NCBI GenBank assembly: GCA_964019165.1 | Contig: OZ025267.1 | Span: 11,780,889-11,844,888, forward strand | Length of the DNA stretch: 64,000 nt | Direction: 5' to 3' | Source: Mastigias papua | Taxonomy: Eukaryota > Cnidaria > Scyphozoa > Rhizostomeae > Mastigiidae | Shown here: positions 1 through 10,388 of the stretch, one piece after another | How positions within the stretch are numbered: position 1 is the first letter of the stretch | How the letters are laid out: every line of letters begins with the position of its first letter | Position numbers and translations under genes: made by a program | The notes under the pieces: model-generated | Seen by the model: only the letters and a program-made list of their open reading frames with translations | Told to the model about the DNA's origin: nothing | Databases searched by the model: none

Positions 1-2968
1 TGTGAGTAGGAAACATTAGCTAAACTACTGGCATCGAAGTAACCATAGATGTAAAAGACGTCAAGTGTATGAGATTGACGCACTTCCACTCAATTTTACT
101 CATACAACAGTATATGCACATATTGGCATTGCTTGTGATGGGCCTTAAATAAGTATGTGTGCAATGTCTGACAATACAGCAATGACGACAGATCTAATGG
201 TCATATGATATTATAAATGCTAGATTCACTGCATGAATATGCTGAGATTATGTTTTGGAGCTATTACACACGTACTTATAGGGATTGTAGGCCGTGCATA
301 GTAATGTCAGTTTTGCGACATGTAAAGCACTTTAAAGCTGTATATAGTGTAAAAACAGAGACTAAGGCTAATTTGAGTAGGAAACATTAGCTAAACTTCT
401 GGTATCGATGGAACCATAGATGTAAAAGACGTTAAGTGTATGAGATTGACGCACTTCCACTCAATTTCACTCATACAACAGTATATGCACATATTGGCAT
501 TGCTTGTGATGGGCCTAAAATACGTATGTGTGCAAGGTCTGACAATGCAGCAATGACGACAGATCTGATGGTCATATGATATTATAAATGCTAGATTCAC
601 TGCGGGAATATGCTTAGATTATGTTTTGGAGCTATTACACACGTACTTATAGTGATTGTAGGCCTTGCATAGTATTGTCAGTTTTGCGACATGTAAAGCA
701 CTTTAAAGCTGTATATAGTGTAAACACAGAGAATAAGGCTAATTTGAGTAGGAAACATTAGCTAAACTACTGGCATCGATGGAACTATAGATGTAAAAGA
801 CGTTAAGTGTATGAGATTGACGCACTTCCACTCAATTTCACTCATACAACAGTATATGCACATATTGGCATTGCTTGTGATGGGCCTAAAATACGTATGT
901 GTGCAAGGTCTGACAATACAGCAATGACGACAGATCTGATGGTCATATGATATCATAAATGCTAGATTCACTGCAGGAATATGCTTAGATTATGTTTTGG
1001 AGCTATTACACACGTACTTATAGTGATTGTAGGCCTTGCATAGTATTGTCAGTTTTGCGACATGTAAAGCACTTTAAAGCTGTATATAGTGTAAAAATAG
1101 AGACTAAGGCTAATTTGAGTAGGAAACATTAGCTAAACTACTAGCATCGATGTAACCATAGATGTAAAAGACGTTAAGTGTATGAGATTGACGCACTTCC
1201 ACTCAATTTCACTTATACAACAGTATATGCACATATTGGCATTGCTTGTGATGGGCCTAAAATACGTATGTGTGCAAGGTCTGACAATACAGCAATGACG
1301 ACAGATCTGATGGTCATATGATATTATAAATGCTAGATTCACTGCAGGAATATGCTTAGATTATGTTTTGGAGCTATTACAGACGTACTTATAGTGATTG
1401 TAGGCCTTGCAGAGTAATGTCAGTTTTGCGACATGTAAAGCACTTTAAAGCTGTATATAGTATAAAAACAGAGACTAAGGCTAAGTTTAATTGGAAACAT
1501 TAGCTAAACTACTGGCATCGGTGTAAACATAGACGTAAAAGACGTTTAGCAGATGAGATTGACGCACTTCCACTCAATTTCACTCATACAACAGTATATG
1601 CACATATTGGCATTGCTTGTGATGGGCCTAAAATAAGTATGTGTGCAATGTCTGACAATACAGCAATGACGACAGAACTAAAGGTTATATGATATTATAA
1701 ATGCTAGATTCACTGCAGGAATATGCTTAGATTATGTTTTGGAGCTATTACACACGTACTTATAGTGATTGTAGGCCTTGCATAGTATTGTCAGTTTTGC
1801 GACATGTAAAGCACTTTAAAGCTGTATATAGTGTAAAAACAGAGACTAAGGCTAATTTGAGTAGGAAACATTAGCTAAACTACTGGCATCGATGTAACCA
1901 TAGATGTAAAAGACGTTAAGTGTATGAGATTGATTCACTTCCACTCAATTTCACTCATACAACAGTATATGCACATATTCGCATTGCTTGTGATGGGCCT
2001 AAAATACGTATGTGTGCAATGTCTGACAATACAGCAATGACGACAGATCTAATGGTCATATGATATTATAAATGCTAGATTCACTGCAGGAATATGCTTA
2101 GATTATGTTTTGGAGCTATTACACACGTACTTATAGGGATTGTAGGCCTTGCATGGTATTGTCTGTTTTGCGACATGTAAGGTACTTTAAAGCTGTAAGT
2201 AGTGTAAAAACGTAGACTAAGGCTAATTTGAGTAGGAAACATTAGCTAAACTACTGGCATCGAAGTAACCATAGATGTAAAAGACGTCAAGTGTATGAGA
2301 TTGACGCACTTCCACTCAATTTTACTCATACAACAGTATATGCACATATTAGCATTGCTTGTGATGGGCCTAAAATACGTATGTGTGCATGGTCTGACAA
2401 TACAGCAATGACGACAGATCTGATGGTCATATGATATTATAAATGCTAGATTCACTGCAGGAATATGCTTAGATTATGTTTTGGAGCTATTACAGACGTA
2501 CTTATAGTGATTGTAGGCCTTGCATAGTATTGTCAGTTTTGCGACATGTAAAGCACTTTAAAGCTGTATATAGTGTAAAAACAGAGACTAAGGCTAATTT
2601 GAGTAGGAAACATTAGCTAAACTGCTGGCATCGATGTAACCATAGATGTAAAAGATGTTAAGTGTATGAGATTGACGCACTTCCACTCAATTTCACTCAT
2701 ACAACAGTATATGCACATATTGGCATTGCTTGTGATGGGCCTTAAATAAGTATGTGTGCAATGTCTGACAATACAGCAATGACGACAGATCTAATGGTCA
2801 TATGATATTATAAATGCTAGATTCACTGCATGAATATGCTGAGATTATGTTTTGGAGCTATTACACACGTACTTATAGGGATTGTAGGCCGTGCATAGTA
2901 ATGTCAGTTTTGCGACATGTAAAGCACTTTAAAGCTGTATATAGTGTAAAAACAGAGACTAAGGCTAA
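1..2968 (+). repeat. Leading mosaic block, monomers M1-M8
   Basis: Eight monomers of mixed type without a repeating order inside the block. M1 (1-371) has a D-like head (catcgaagtaacc, gacgtcaag) joined to an E tail. M2 (372-742) is F type. M3 and M4 are near standard. M5 is B type. M6 (1856-2226) carries gattgattcac and cattcgcattg and ends with ggtattgtctg and acgtagac. M7 (2227-2597) is D type with the same catcgaagtaacc variant as M1. M8 (2598-2968) is gctg type with an E tail. M1 looks like a recombinant of the M7 head and the M8 tail, and M1-M2 resemble M8-M9. Confidence 0.8.
1485..1855 (+). repeat. B-type diverged monomer M5
   Basis: The head reads gtttaattgg instead of tttgagtagg, followed by catcggtgtaaacatag, gacgtaaaag and gtttagcagatgag, and the middle carries gaactaaagg-like text (gaactaaaggttatatg). 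The divergence is confined to about the first 130 bases and the mid-section. The tail is standard. The preceding monomer M4 carries the linked pre-B tail (cagacgtac, gtaatgtcag, tatagtataaaaac). Confidence 0.85.
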
Positions 2969-3354
2969 TTTGAGTAGGAAACATTAGCTAAACTTCTGGT
3001 ATCGATGGAACCATAGATGTAAAAGACGTTAAGTGTATGAGATTGACGCACTTCCACTCAATTTCACTCATACAACAGTATATGCACATATTGGCATTGC
3101 TTGTGATGGGCCTAAAATACGTATGTGTGCAAGGTCTGACAATACAGCAATGACGACAGATCTGATGGTCATATGATATTATAAATGCTAGATTCACTGC
3201 AGGAATATGCTTAGATTATGTTTTGGAGCTATTACACACGTACTTATAGTGATTGTAGGCCTTGCATAGTATTGTCAGTTTTGCGACATGTAAAGCACTT
3301 TAAAGCTGTATATAGTGTAAAAACAGAGACTAAGGCTAATTTGAGTAGGAAACA

Positions 3355-3676
3355 TTAGCTAAACTACTGGCATCGATGTAACCATAGATGTAAAAGACGT
3401 TAAGTGTATGAGATTGACGCACTTCCACTCAATTTCACTCATACAACAGTATATGCACATATTGGCATTGCTTGTGATGGGCCTAAAATACGTATGTGTG
3501 CAAGGTCTGACAATACAGCAATGACGACAGATCTGATGGTCATATGATATTATAAATGCTAGATTCACTGCAGGAATATGCTTAGATTATGTTTTGGAGC
3601 TATTACACACGTACTTATAGTGATTGTAGGCCTTGCATAGTATTGTCAGTTTTGCGACATGTAAAGCACTTTAAAG
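3355..3676. repeat. Six 8-bp perfect palindromes in the monomer
   Basis: In the reference copy the palindromes are TTAGCTAA (3355-3362), CATCGATG (3371-3378), ATACGTAT (3488-3495), CAGATCTG (3528-3535), TCATATGA (3540-3547) and CTTTAAAG (3669-3676). A random 371-bp sequence would be expected to hold about 1.5 perfect 8-bp palindromes (371/256), so six is high. Most copies keep most of them. Typical losses are the F and ggaacc variants (CATCGATG kept but flank changed), the gatctaatgg variants (CAGATCTG lost) and the B type (CATCGATG lost). Short dyads have been reported as common in centromeric satellites. A function here is inference. Confidence 0.8.
3507..3649. repeat. 10-bp perfect inverted repeat with 123-bp spacer
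   Basis: CTGACAATAC at 3507-3516 is the exact reverse complement of GTATTGTCAG at 3640-3649, and the pair recurs in every standard monomer. The arms do not extend further on either side. The right arm is broken in E-tail and pre-B copies (gtaatgtcag) and in C copies with ggtattgtctg, so pairing is not strictly conserved. It could allow a long-loop hairpin in single strands or transcripts, but chance remains possible for one 10-bp pair. Confidence 0.6.
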
Positions 3677-4823
3677 CTGTATATAGTGTAAAAACAGAGA
3701 CTAAGGCTAATTTGAGTAGGAAACATTAGCTAAACTACTGGCATCGATGTAACCATAGATGTAAAAGACGTTTAGTGTATGAAATTGACGCACTTCCACT
3801 CAATTTCACTCATACAACAGTATATGCACATATTGGCATTGTTTGTGATAGGCCTAAAATACGTATGTGTGCAATGTCTGACAATACAGCAATGACGACA
3901 GATCTAATGGTCATATGATATTATAAATGCTAGATTCACTGCAGGAATATGCTTAGATTATGTTTTGGAGCTATTACACACGTACTTATAGTGATTGTAG
4001 GCCTTGCATGGTATTGTCTGTTTTGCGACATGTAAAGCACTTTAAAGCTGTAAGTAGTGTAAAAACAGAGACTAAGGCTAATTTGAGTAGGAAACATTAG
4101 CTAAACTACTGGCATCGATGTAACCATAGATGTAAAAGACGTCAAGTGTATGAGATTGACGCACTTCCACTCAATTTTACTCATACAACAGTAAATGCAC
4201 ATATTAGCATTGCTTGTGATGGGCCTAAAATACGTATGTGTGCAAGGTCTGACAATACAGCAATGACGACAGATCTGATAGTCATATGATATTATAAATG
4301 CTAGATTTACTGCAGGAATATGCTTAGATTATGTTTTGGAGCTATTACACACGTACTTATAGTGATTGTAGGCCTTGCATAGTATTGTCAGTTTTGCGAC
4401 ATGTAAAGCACTTTAAAGCTGTATATAGTGTAAAAACAGACACTAAAGCTAATTTGAGTAGGAAACATTAGCTAAACTACTGGCATTGATGTAACCATAG
4501 ATGTAAAAGACGTTAAGTGTATGAGATTGACGCACTTCCACTCAATTTCACTCATACAACAGTATATGCACATATTGGCATTGCTTGTGATGGGCCTTAA
4601 ATAAGTATGTGTGCAATGTCTGACAATACAGCAATGACGACAGATCTAATGGTCATATGATATTATAAATGCTAGATTCACTGCATGAATATGCTGAGAT
4701 TATGTTTTGGAGCTATTACACACGTACTTATAGGGATTGTAGGCCGTGCATAGTAATGTCAGTTTTGCGACATGTAAAGCACTTTAAAGCTGTATATAGT
4801 GTAAAAACAGAGACTAAGGCTAA

Positions 4824-7420
4824 TTTGAGTAGGAAACATTAGCTAAACTTCTGGTATCGATGGAACCATAGATGTAAAAGACGTTAAGTGTATGAGATTG
4901 ACGCACTTCCACTCAATTTCACTCATACAACAGTATATGCACATATTGGCATTGCTTGTGATGGGCCTAAAATACGTATGTGTGCAAGGTCTGACAATAC
5001 AGCAATGACGACAGATCTGATGGTCATATGATATTATAAATGCTAGATTCACTGCAGGAATATGCTTAGATTATGTTTTGGAGCTATTACACACGTACTT
5101 ATAGTGATTGTAGGCCTTGCATAGTATTGTCAGTTTTGCGACATGTAAAGCACTTTAAAGCTGTATATAGTGTAAAAACAGAGACTAAGGCTAATTTGAG
5201 TAGGAAACATTAGCTAAACTACTGGCATCGATGTAACCATAGATGTAAAAGACGTTAAGTGTATGAGATTGACGCACTTCCACTCAATTTCACTCATACA
5301 ACAGTATATGCACATATTGGCATTGCTTGTGATGGGCCTAAAATACGTATGTGTGCAAGGTCTGACAATACAGCAATGACGACAGATCTGATGGTCATAT
5401 GATATTATAAATGCTAGATTCACTGCAGGAATATGCTTAGATTATGTTTTGGAGCTATTACACACGTACTTATAGTGATTGTAGGCCTTGCATAGTATTG
5501 TCAGTTTTGCGACATGTAAAGCACTTTAAAGCTGTATATAGTGTAAAAACAGAGACTAAGGCTAATTTGAGTAGGAAACATTAGCTAAACTACTGGCATC
5601 GATGTAACCATAGATGTAAAAGACGTTTAGTGTATGAAATTGACGCACTTCCACTCAATTTCACTCATACAACAGTATATGCACATATTGGCATTGTTTG
5701 TGATAGGCCTAAAATACGTATGTGTGCAATGTCTGACAATACAGCAATGACGACAGATCTAATGGTCATATGATATTATAAATGCTAGATTCACTGCAGG
5801 AATATGCTTAGATTATGTTTTGGAGCTATTACACACGTACTTATAGTGATTGTAGGCCTTGCATGGTATTGTCTGTTTTGCGACATGTAAAGCACTTTAA
5901 AGCTGTAAGTAGTGTAAAAACAGAGACTAAGGCTAATTTGAGTAGGAAACATTAGCTAAACTACTGGCATCGATGTAACCATAGATGTAAAAGACGTCAA
6001 GTGTATGAGATTGACGCACTTCCACTCAATTTTACTCATACAACAGTAAATGCACATATTAGCATTGCTTGTGATGGGCCTAAAATACGTATGTGTGCAA
6101 GGTCTGACAATACAGCAATGACGACAGATCTGATAGTCATATGATATTATAAATGCTAGATTTACTGCAGGAATATGCTTAGATTATGTTTTGGAGCTAT
6201 TACACACGTACTTATAGTGATTGTAGGCCTTGCATAGTATTGTCAGTTTTGCGACATGTAAAGCACTTTAAAGCTGTATATAGTGTAAAAACAGACACTA
6301 AAGCTAATTTGAGTAGGAAACATTAGCTAAACTACTGGCATTGATGTAACCATAGATGTAAAAGACGTTAAGTGTATGAGATTGACGCACTTCCACTCAA
6401 TTTCACTCATACAACAGTATATGCACATATTGGCATTGCTTGTGATGGGCCTAAAATACGTATGTGTGCAAGGTCTGACAATACAGCAATGACGACAGAT
6501 CTGATGGTCATATGATATTAAACATGCTAGATTCACTGCAGGAATATGCTTAGATTATGTTTTGGAGCTATTACACACGTACTTATAGTGCTTGTAGGCC
6601 TTGCATAGTATTGTCAGTTTTGCGACATGTAAAGCACTTTAAAGCTGTATATAGTGTAAAAACAGAGACTAAGGCTAATTTGAGTAGGAAACATTAGCTA
6701 AACTTCTGGTATCGATGGAACCATAGATGTAAAAGACGTTAAGTGTATGAGATTGACGCACTTCCACTCAATTTCACTCATACAACAGTATATGCACATA
6801 TTAGCATTGCTTGTGAAGGGCCTAAAATACGTATGTGTGCAAGGTCTGACAATACAGCAATGACGACAGATCTGATAGTCATATGATATTATAAATGCTA
6901 GATTTACTGCAGGAATATGCTTAGATTATGTTTTGGAGCTATTACACACGTACTTATAGTGATTGTAGGCCTTGCATAGTATTGTCAGTTTTGCGACATG
7001 TAAAGCACTTTAAAGCTGTATATAGTGTAAAAACAGACACTAAAGCTAATTTGAGTAGGAAACATTAGCTAAACTACTGGCATTGATGTAACCATAGATG
7101 TAAAAGACGTTAAGTGTATGAGATTGACGCACTTCCACTCAATTTCACTCATACAACAGTATATGCACATATTGGCATTGCTTGTGATGGGCCTTAAATA
7201 AGTATGTGTGCAATGTCTGACAATACAGCAATGACGACAGATCTAATGGTCATATGATATTATAAATGCTAGATTCACTGCATGAATATGCTGAGATTAT
7301 GTTTTGGAGCTATTACACACGTACTTATAGGGATTGTAGGCCGTGCATAGTAATGTCAGTTTTGCGACATGTAAAGCACTTTAAAGCTGTATATAGTGTA
7401 AAAACAGAGACTAAGGCTAA
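4824..7420 (+). repeat. Seven-monomer HOR, copy 1 (M14-M20)
   Basis: The order is F, standard, C, D, cattgatg/standard (with the private variant gatattaaacatg near 6510 and tagtgcttg), F/D chimera, cattgatg/E. The repeating period with the next block is 2597 bp (7 x 371). Shared private variants such as gatattaaacatg at about 6510 and 9107 support a common origin. Confidence 0.88.
6679..7049 (+). repeat. Chimeric monomer M19: F head joined to D tail
   Basis: The first about 112 bases are F type (cttctggtatcgatgg). From 6803 on it is D type (attagc, gatagtc, gatttactgc, gacactaaagc). The D copy M12 differs from M19 at 4194 (corresponds to 6791) but shares the A at 4206 (corresponds to 6803), so the switch lies between 6792 and 6802. 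This is the junction of a 2597-bp tandem duplication (about 4204-6800 and 6801-9397). It has one private change, gtgaaggg for gtgatggg. Confidence 0.82.
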
Positions 7421-10017
7421 TTTGAGTAGGAAACATTAGCTAAACTTCTGGTATCGATGGAACCATAGATGTAAAAGACGTTAAGTGTATGAGATTGACG
7501 CACTTCCACTCAATTTCACTCATACAACAGTATATGCACATATTGGCATTGCTTGTGATGGGCCTAAAATACGTATGTGTGCAAGGTCTGACAATACAGC
7601 AATGACGACAGATCTGATGGTCATATGATATTATAAATGCTAGATTCACTGCAGGAATATGCTTAGATTATGTTTTGGAGCTATTACACACGTACTTATA
7701 GTGATTGTAGGCCTTGCATAGTATTGTCAGTTTTGCGACATGTAAAGCACTTTAAAGCTGTATATAGTGTAAAAACAGAGACTAAGGCTAATTTGAGTAG
7801 GAAACATTAGCTAAACTACTGGCATCGATGTAACCATAGATGTAAAAGACGTTAAGTGTATGAGATTGACGCACTTCCACTCAATTTCACTCATACAACA
7901 GTATATGCACATATTGGCATTGCTTGTGATGGGCCTAAAATACGTATGTGTGCAAGGTCTGACAATACAGCAATGACGACAGATCTGATGGTCATATGAT
8001 ATTATAAATGCTAGATTCACTGCAGGAATATGCTTAGATTATGTTTTGGAGCTATTACACACGTACTTATAGTGATTGTAGGCCTTGCATAGTATTGTCA
8101 GTTTTGCGACATGTAAAGCACTTTAAAGCTGTATATAGTGTAAAAACAGAGACTAAGGCTAATTTGAGTAGGAAACATTAGCTAAACTACTGGCATCGAT
8201 GTAACCATAGATGTAAAAGACGTTTAGTGTATGAAATTGACGCACTTCCACTCAATTTCACTCATACAACAGTATATGCACATATTGGCATTGTTTGTGA
8301 TAGGCCTAAAATACGTATGTGTGCAATGTCTGACAATACAGCAATGACGACAGATCTAATGGTCATATGATATTATAAATGCTAGATTCACTGCAGGAAT
8401 ATGCTTAGATTATGTTTTGGAGCTATTACACACGTACTTATAGTGATTGTAGGCCTTGCATGGTATTGTCTGTTTTGCGACATGTAAAGCACTTTAAAGC
8501 TGTAAGTAGTGTAAAAACAGAGACTAAGGCTAATTTGAGTAGGAAACATTAGCTAAACTACTGGCATCGATGTAACCATAGATGTAAAAGACGTCAAGTG
8601 TATGAGATTGACGCACTTCCACTCAATTTTACTCATACAACAGTAAATGCACATATTAGCATTGCTTGTGATGGGCCTAAAATACGTATGTGTGCAAGGT
8701 CTGACAATACAGCAATGACGACAGATCTGATAGTCATATGATATTATAAATGCTAGATTTACTGCAGGAATATGCTTAGATTATGTTTTGGAGCTATTAC
8801 ACACGTACTTATAGTGATTGTAGGCCTTGCATAGTATTGTCAGTTTTGCGACATGTAAAGCACTTTAAAGCTGTATATAGTGTAAAAACAGACACTAAAG
8901 CTAATTTGAGTAGGAAACATTAGCTAAACTACTGGCATTGATGTAACCATAGATGTAAAAGACGTTAAGTGTATGAGATTGACGCACTTCCACTCAATTT
9001 CACTCATACAACAGTATATGCACATATTGGCATTGCTTGTGATGGGCCTAAAATACGTATGTGTGCAAGGTCTGACAATACAGCAATGACGACAGATCTG
9101 ATGGTCATATGATATTAAACATGCTAGATTCACTGCAGGAATATGCTTAGATTATGTTTTGGAGCTATTACACACGTACTTATAGTGCTTGTAGGCCTTG
9201 CATAGTATTGTCAGTTTTGCGACATGTAAAGCACTTTAAAGCTGTATATAGTGTAAAAACAGAGACTAAGGCTAATTTGAGTAGGAAACATTAGCTAAAC
9301 TTCTGGTATCGATGGAACCATAGATGTAAAAGACGTTAAGTGTATGAGATTGACGCACTTCCACTCAATTTCACTCATACAACAGTATATGCACATATTG
9401 GCATTGCTTGTGATGGGCCTAAAATACGTATGTGTGCAAGGTCTGACAATACAGCAATGACGACAGATCTGATGGTCATATGATATTATAAATGCTAGAT
9501 TCACTGCAGGAATATGCTTAGATTATGTTTTGGAGCTATTACACACGTACTTATAGTGATTGTAGGCCTTGCATAGTATTGTCAGTTTTGCGACATGTAA
9601 AGCACTTTAAAGCTGTATATAGTGTAAAAACAGACACTAAAGCTAATTTGAGTAGGAAACATTAGCTAAACTACTGGCATTGATGTAACCATAGATCTAA
9701 AAGACGTTAAGTGTATGAGATTGACGCACTTCCACTCAATTTCACTCATACAACAGTATATGCACATATTGGCATTGCTTGTGATGGGCCTAAAATACGT
9801 ATGTGTGCAAGGTCTGACAATACAGCAATGACGACAGATCTGATGGTCATATGATATTATAAATGCTAGATTCACTGCAGGAATATGCTTAGATTATGTT
9901 TTGGAGCTATTACACACGTACTTGTAGTGCTTGTAGGCCTTGCATAGTATTGTCAGTTTTGCGACATGTAAAGCACTTTAAAGCTGTATATAGTGTGAAC
10001 ACAGAGGCTAAGGCTAA
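7421..10017 (+). repeat. Seven-monomer HOR, copy 2 (M21-M27)
   Basis: The order is F, standard, C, D, cattgatg/standard, F, cattgatg. The first five monomers match M14-M18 at an offset of 2597 bp. M26 (9276-9646) stays F type through its middle where M19 switches to D. M27 (9647-10017) departs from the pattern: it has atagatctaaaag, cttgtagtgcttg and the tail tgtgaacacagaggc. Confidence 0.85.
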
Positions 10018-10388
10018 TTAGAGTAGGAAACATTAGCTAAACTACTGGCATCGATGTAACCATAGATGTAAAAGACGTTAACTGTATGAGATTGACGCAC
10101 TTCCACTCAATTTCACTCATACAACAGTATATGCACATATTGGCATTGCTTGTGATGGGCCTAAAATACGTATGTGTGCAATGTCTGACAATACAGCAAT
10201 GACGACAGATCTGATGGTCATATGATATTATAAATGCTAGATTCACTGCAGGAATATGCTTAGATTATGTTTTGGAGCTATTACACACGTACTTATAGTG
10301 ATTGTAGGCCTTGCATAGTATTGTCAGTTTTGCGACATGTAAAGCACTTTAAAGCTGTATATAGTGTAAAAAAAGAGACTAAGGCTAA
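10018..10388 (+). repeat. Linking monomer M28 with private variants
   Basis: A near-standard copy at the border between the seven-monomer HORs and the dimeric region. It begins ttagagtagg, has gttaactgtatg and gcaatgtctg, and its tail has the A7 run (gtaaaaaaagag) that precedes many F-like monomers in the next block. Confidence 0.75.

Larger units (their letters stand above)
3340..3710 (+). repeat. Reference (standard) monomer M10, 371 bp
   Basis: This copy carries the commonest state at every site I compared and serves as the consensus. It has 136 G or C bases out of 371 (36.7%), with 59 C and 77 G, and seven CpG dinucleotides in the contexts atCGat, gaCGtt, gaCGca, taCGta, gaCGac, caCGta and tgCGac. 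Each standard copy contains single sites for ClaI, SnaBI, BglII, NdeI, PstI, StuI and DraI, so any of these enzymes should give a 371-bp ladder. I see no convincing internal duplication into two half-units. The only internal direct repeat noted is weak (atgctagatt and atgcttagatt, about 26 bp apart). Confidence 0.95.
2969..4823 (+). repeat. Five-monomer HOR unit (F, standard, C, D, E)
   Basis: M9 is F, M10 standard, M11 C (gacgtttagtg, gtttgtgatagg, ggtattgtctg), M12 D (gacgtcaag, gtaaatgcac, gacactaaagc), M13 has cattgatg with an E tail. M9 to the first part of M13 (2969 to about 4594) looks identical to 4824 to about 6449, an offset of 1855 bp or five monomers. The match ends inside M13/M18, where M13 switches to the E-type gggccttaaataag. 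Confidence 0.88.

Noticed and set aside
391..600. A 69-codon reading frame on the minus strand, recurring in about 95 monomers at monomer positions 20-229, with a cysteine- and histidine-rich product (for example CRHCC and CIYCC).
   Set aside because: It starts at GTG and not ATG in the standard copies, has no extension (371 is not a multiple of 3, so neighbouring monomers are out of frame), and is broken in many monomers by ordinary variants such as those of C, D and B types. Its conservation equals that of the surrounding non-coding bases, as expected for a homogenised satellite. The 75- and 77-codon versions come only from the 1-bp insertion or single substitutions.
1975..1985. cattcgcattg-type variants, examined as possible CENP-B box cores (TTCG followed by A and CGGG at set spacing).
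   Set aside because: The TTCG is present in only a few monomers and the required downstream A and CGGG are absent. I found no CENP-B box in the standard monomer on either strand.
3540..3560. tattataaatgc as a TATA-box promoter.
   Set aside because: It is an AT-rich string in an AT-rich repeat, with no associated start motif or gene. Satellite transcription cannot be inferred from it.
3340..3710. tRNA, 5S rRNA or SINE-derived origin of the monomer.
   Set aside because: I see no A or B box of a polymerase III promoter, no cloverleaf and no 5S-like internal control region.
3340..3710. The 371-bp monomer as an old duplication of a unit of about 185 bp.
   Set aside because: Comparing the halves by eye showed no sustained similarity. 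A computed self-alignment would settle it.
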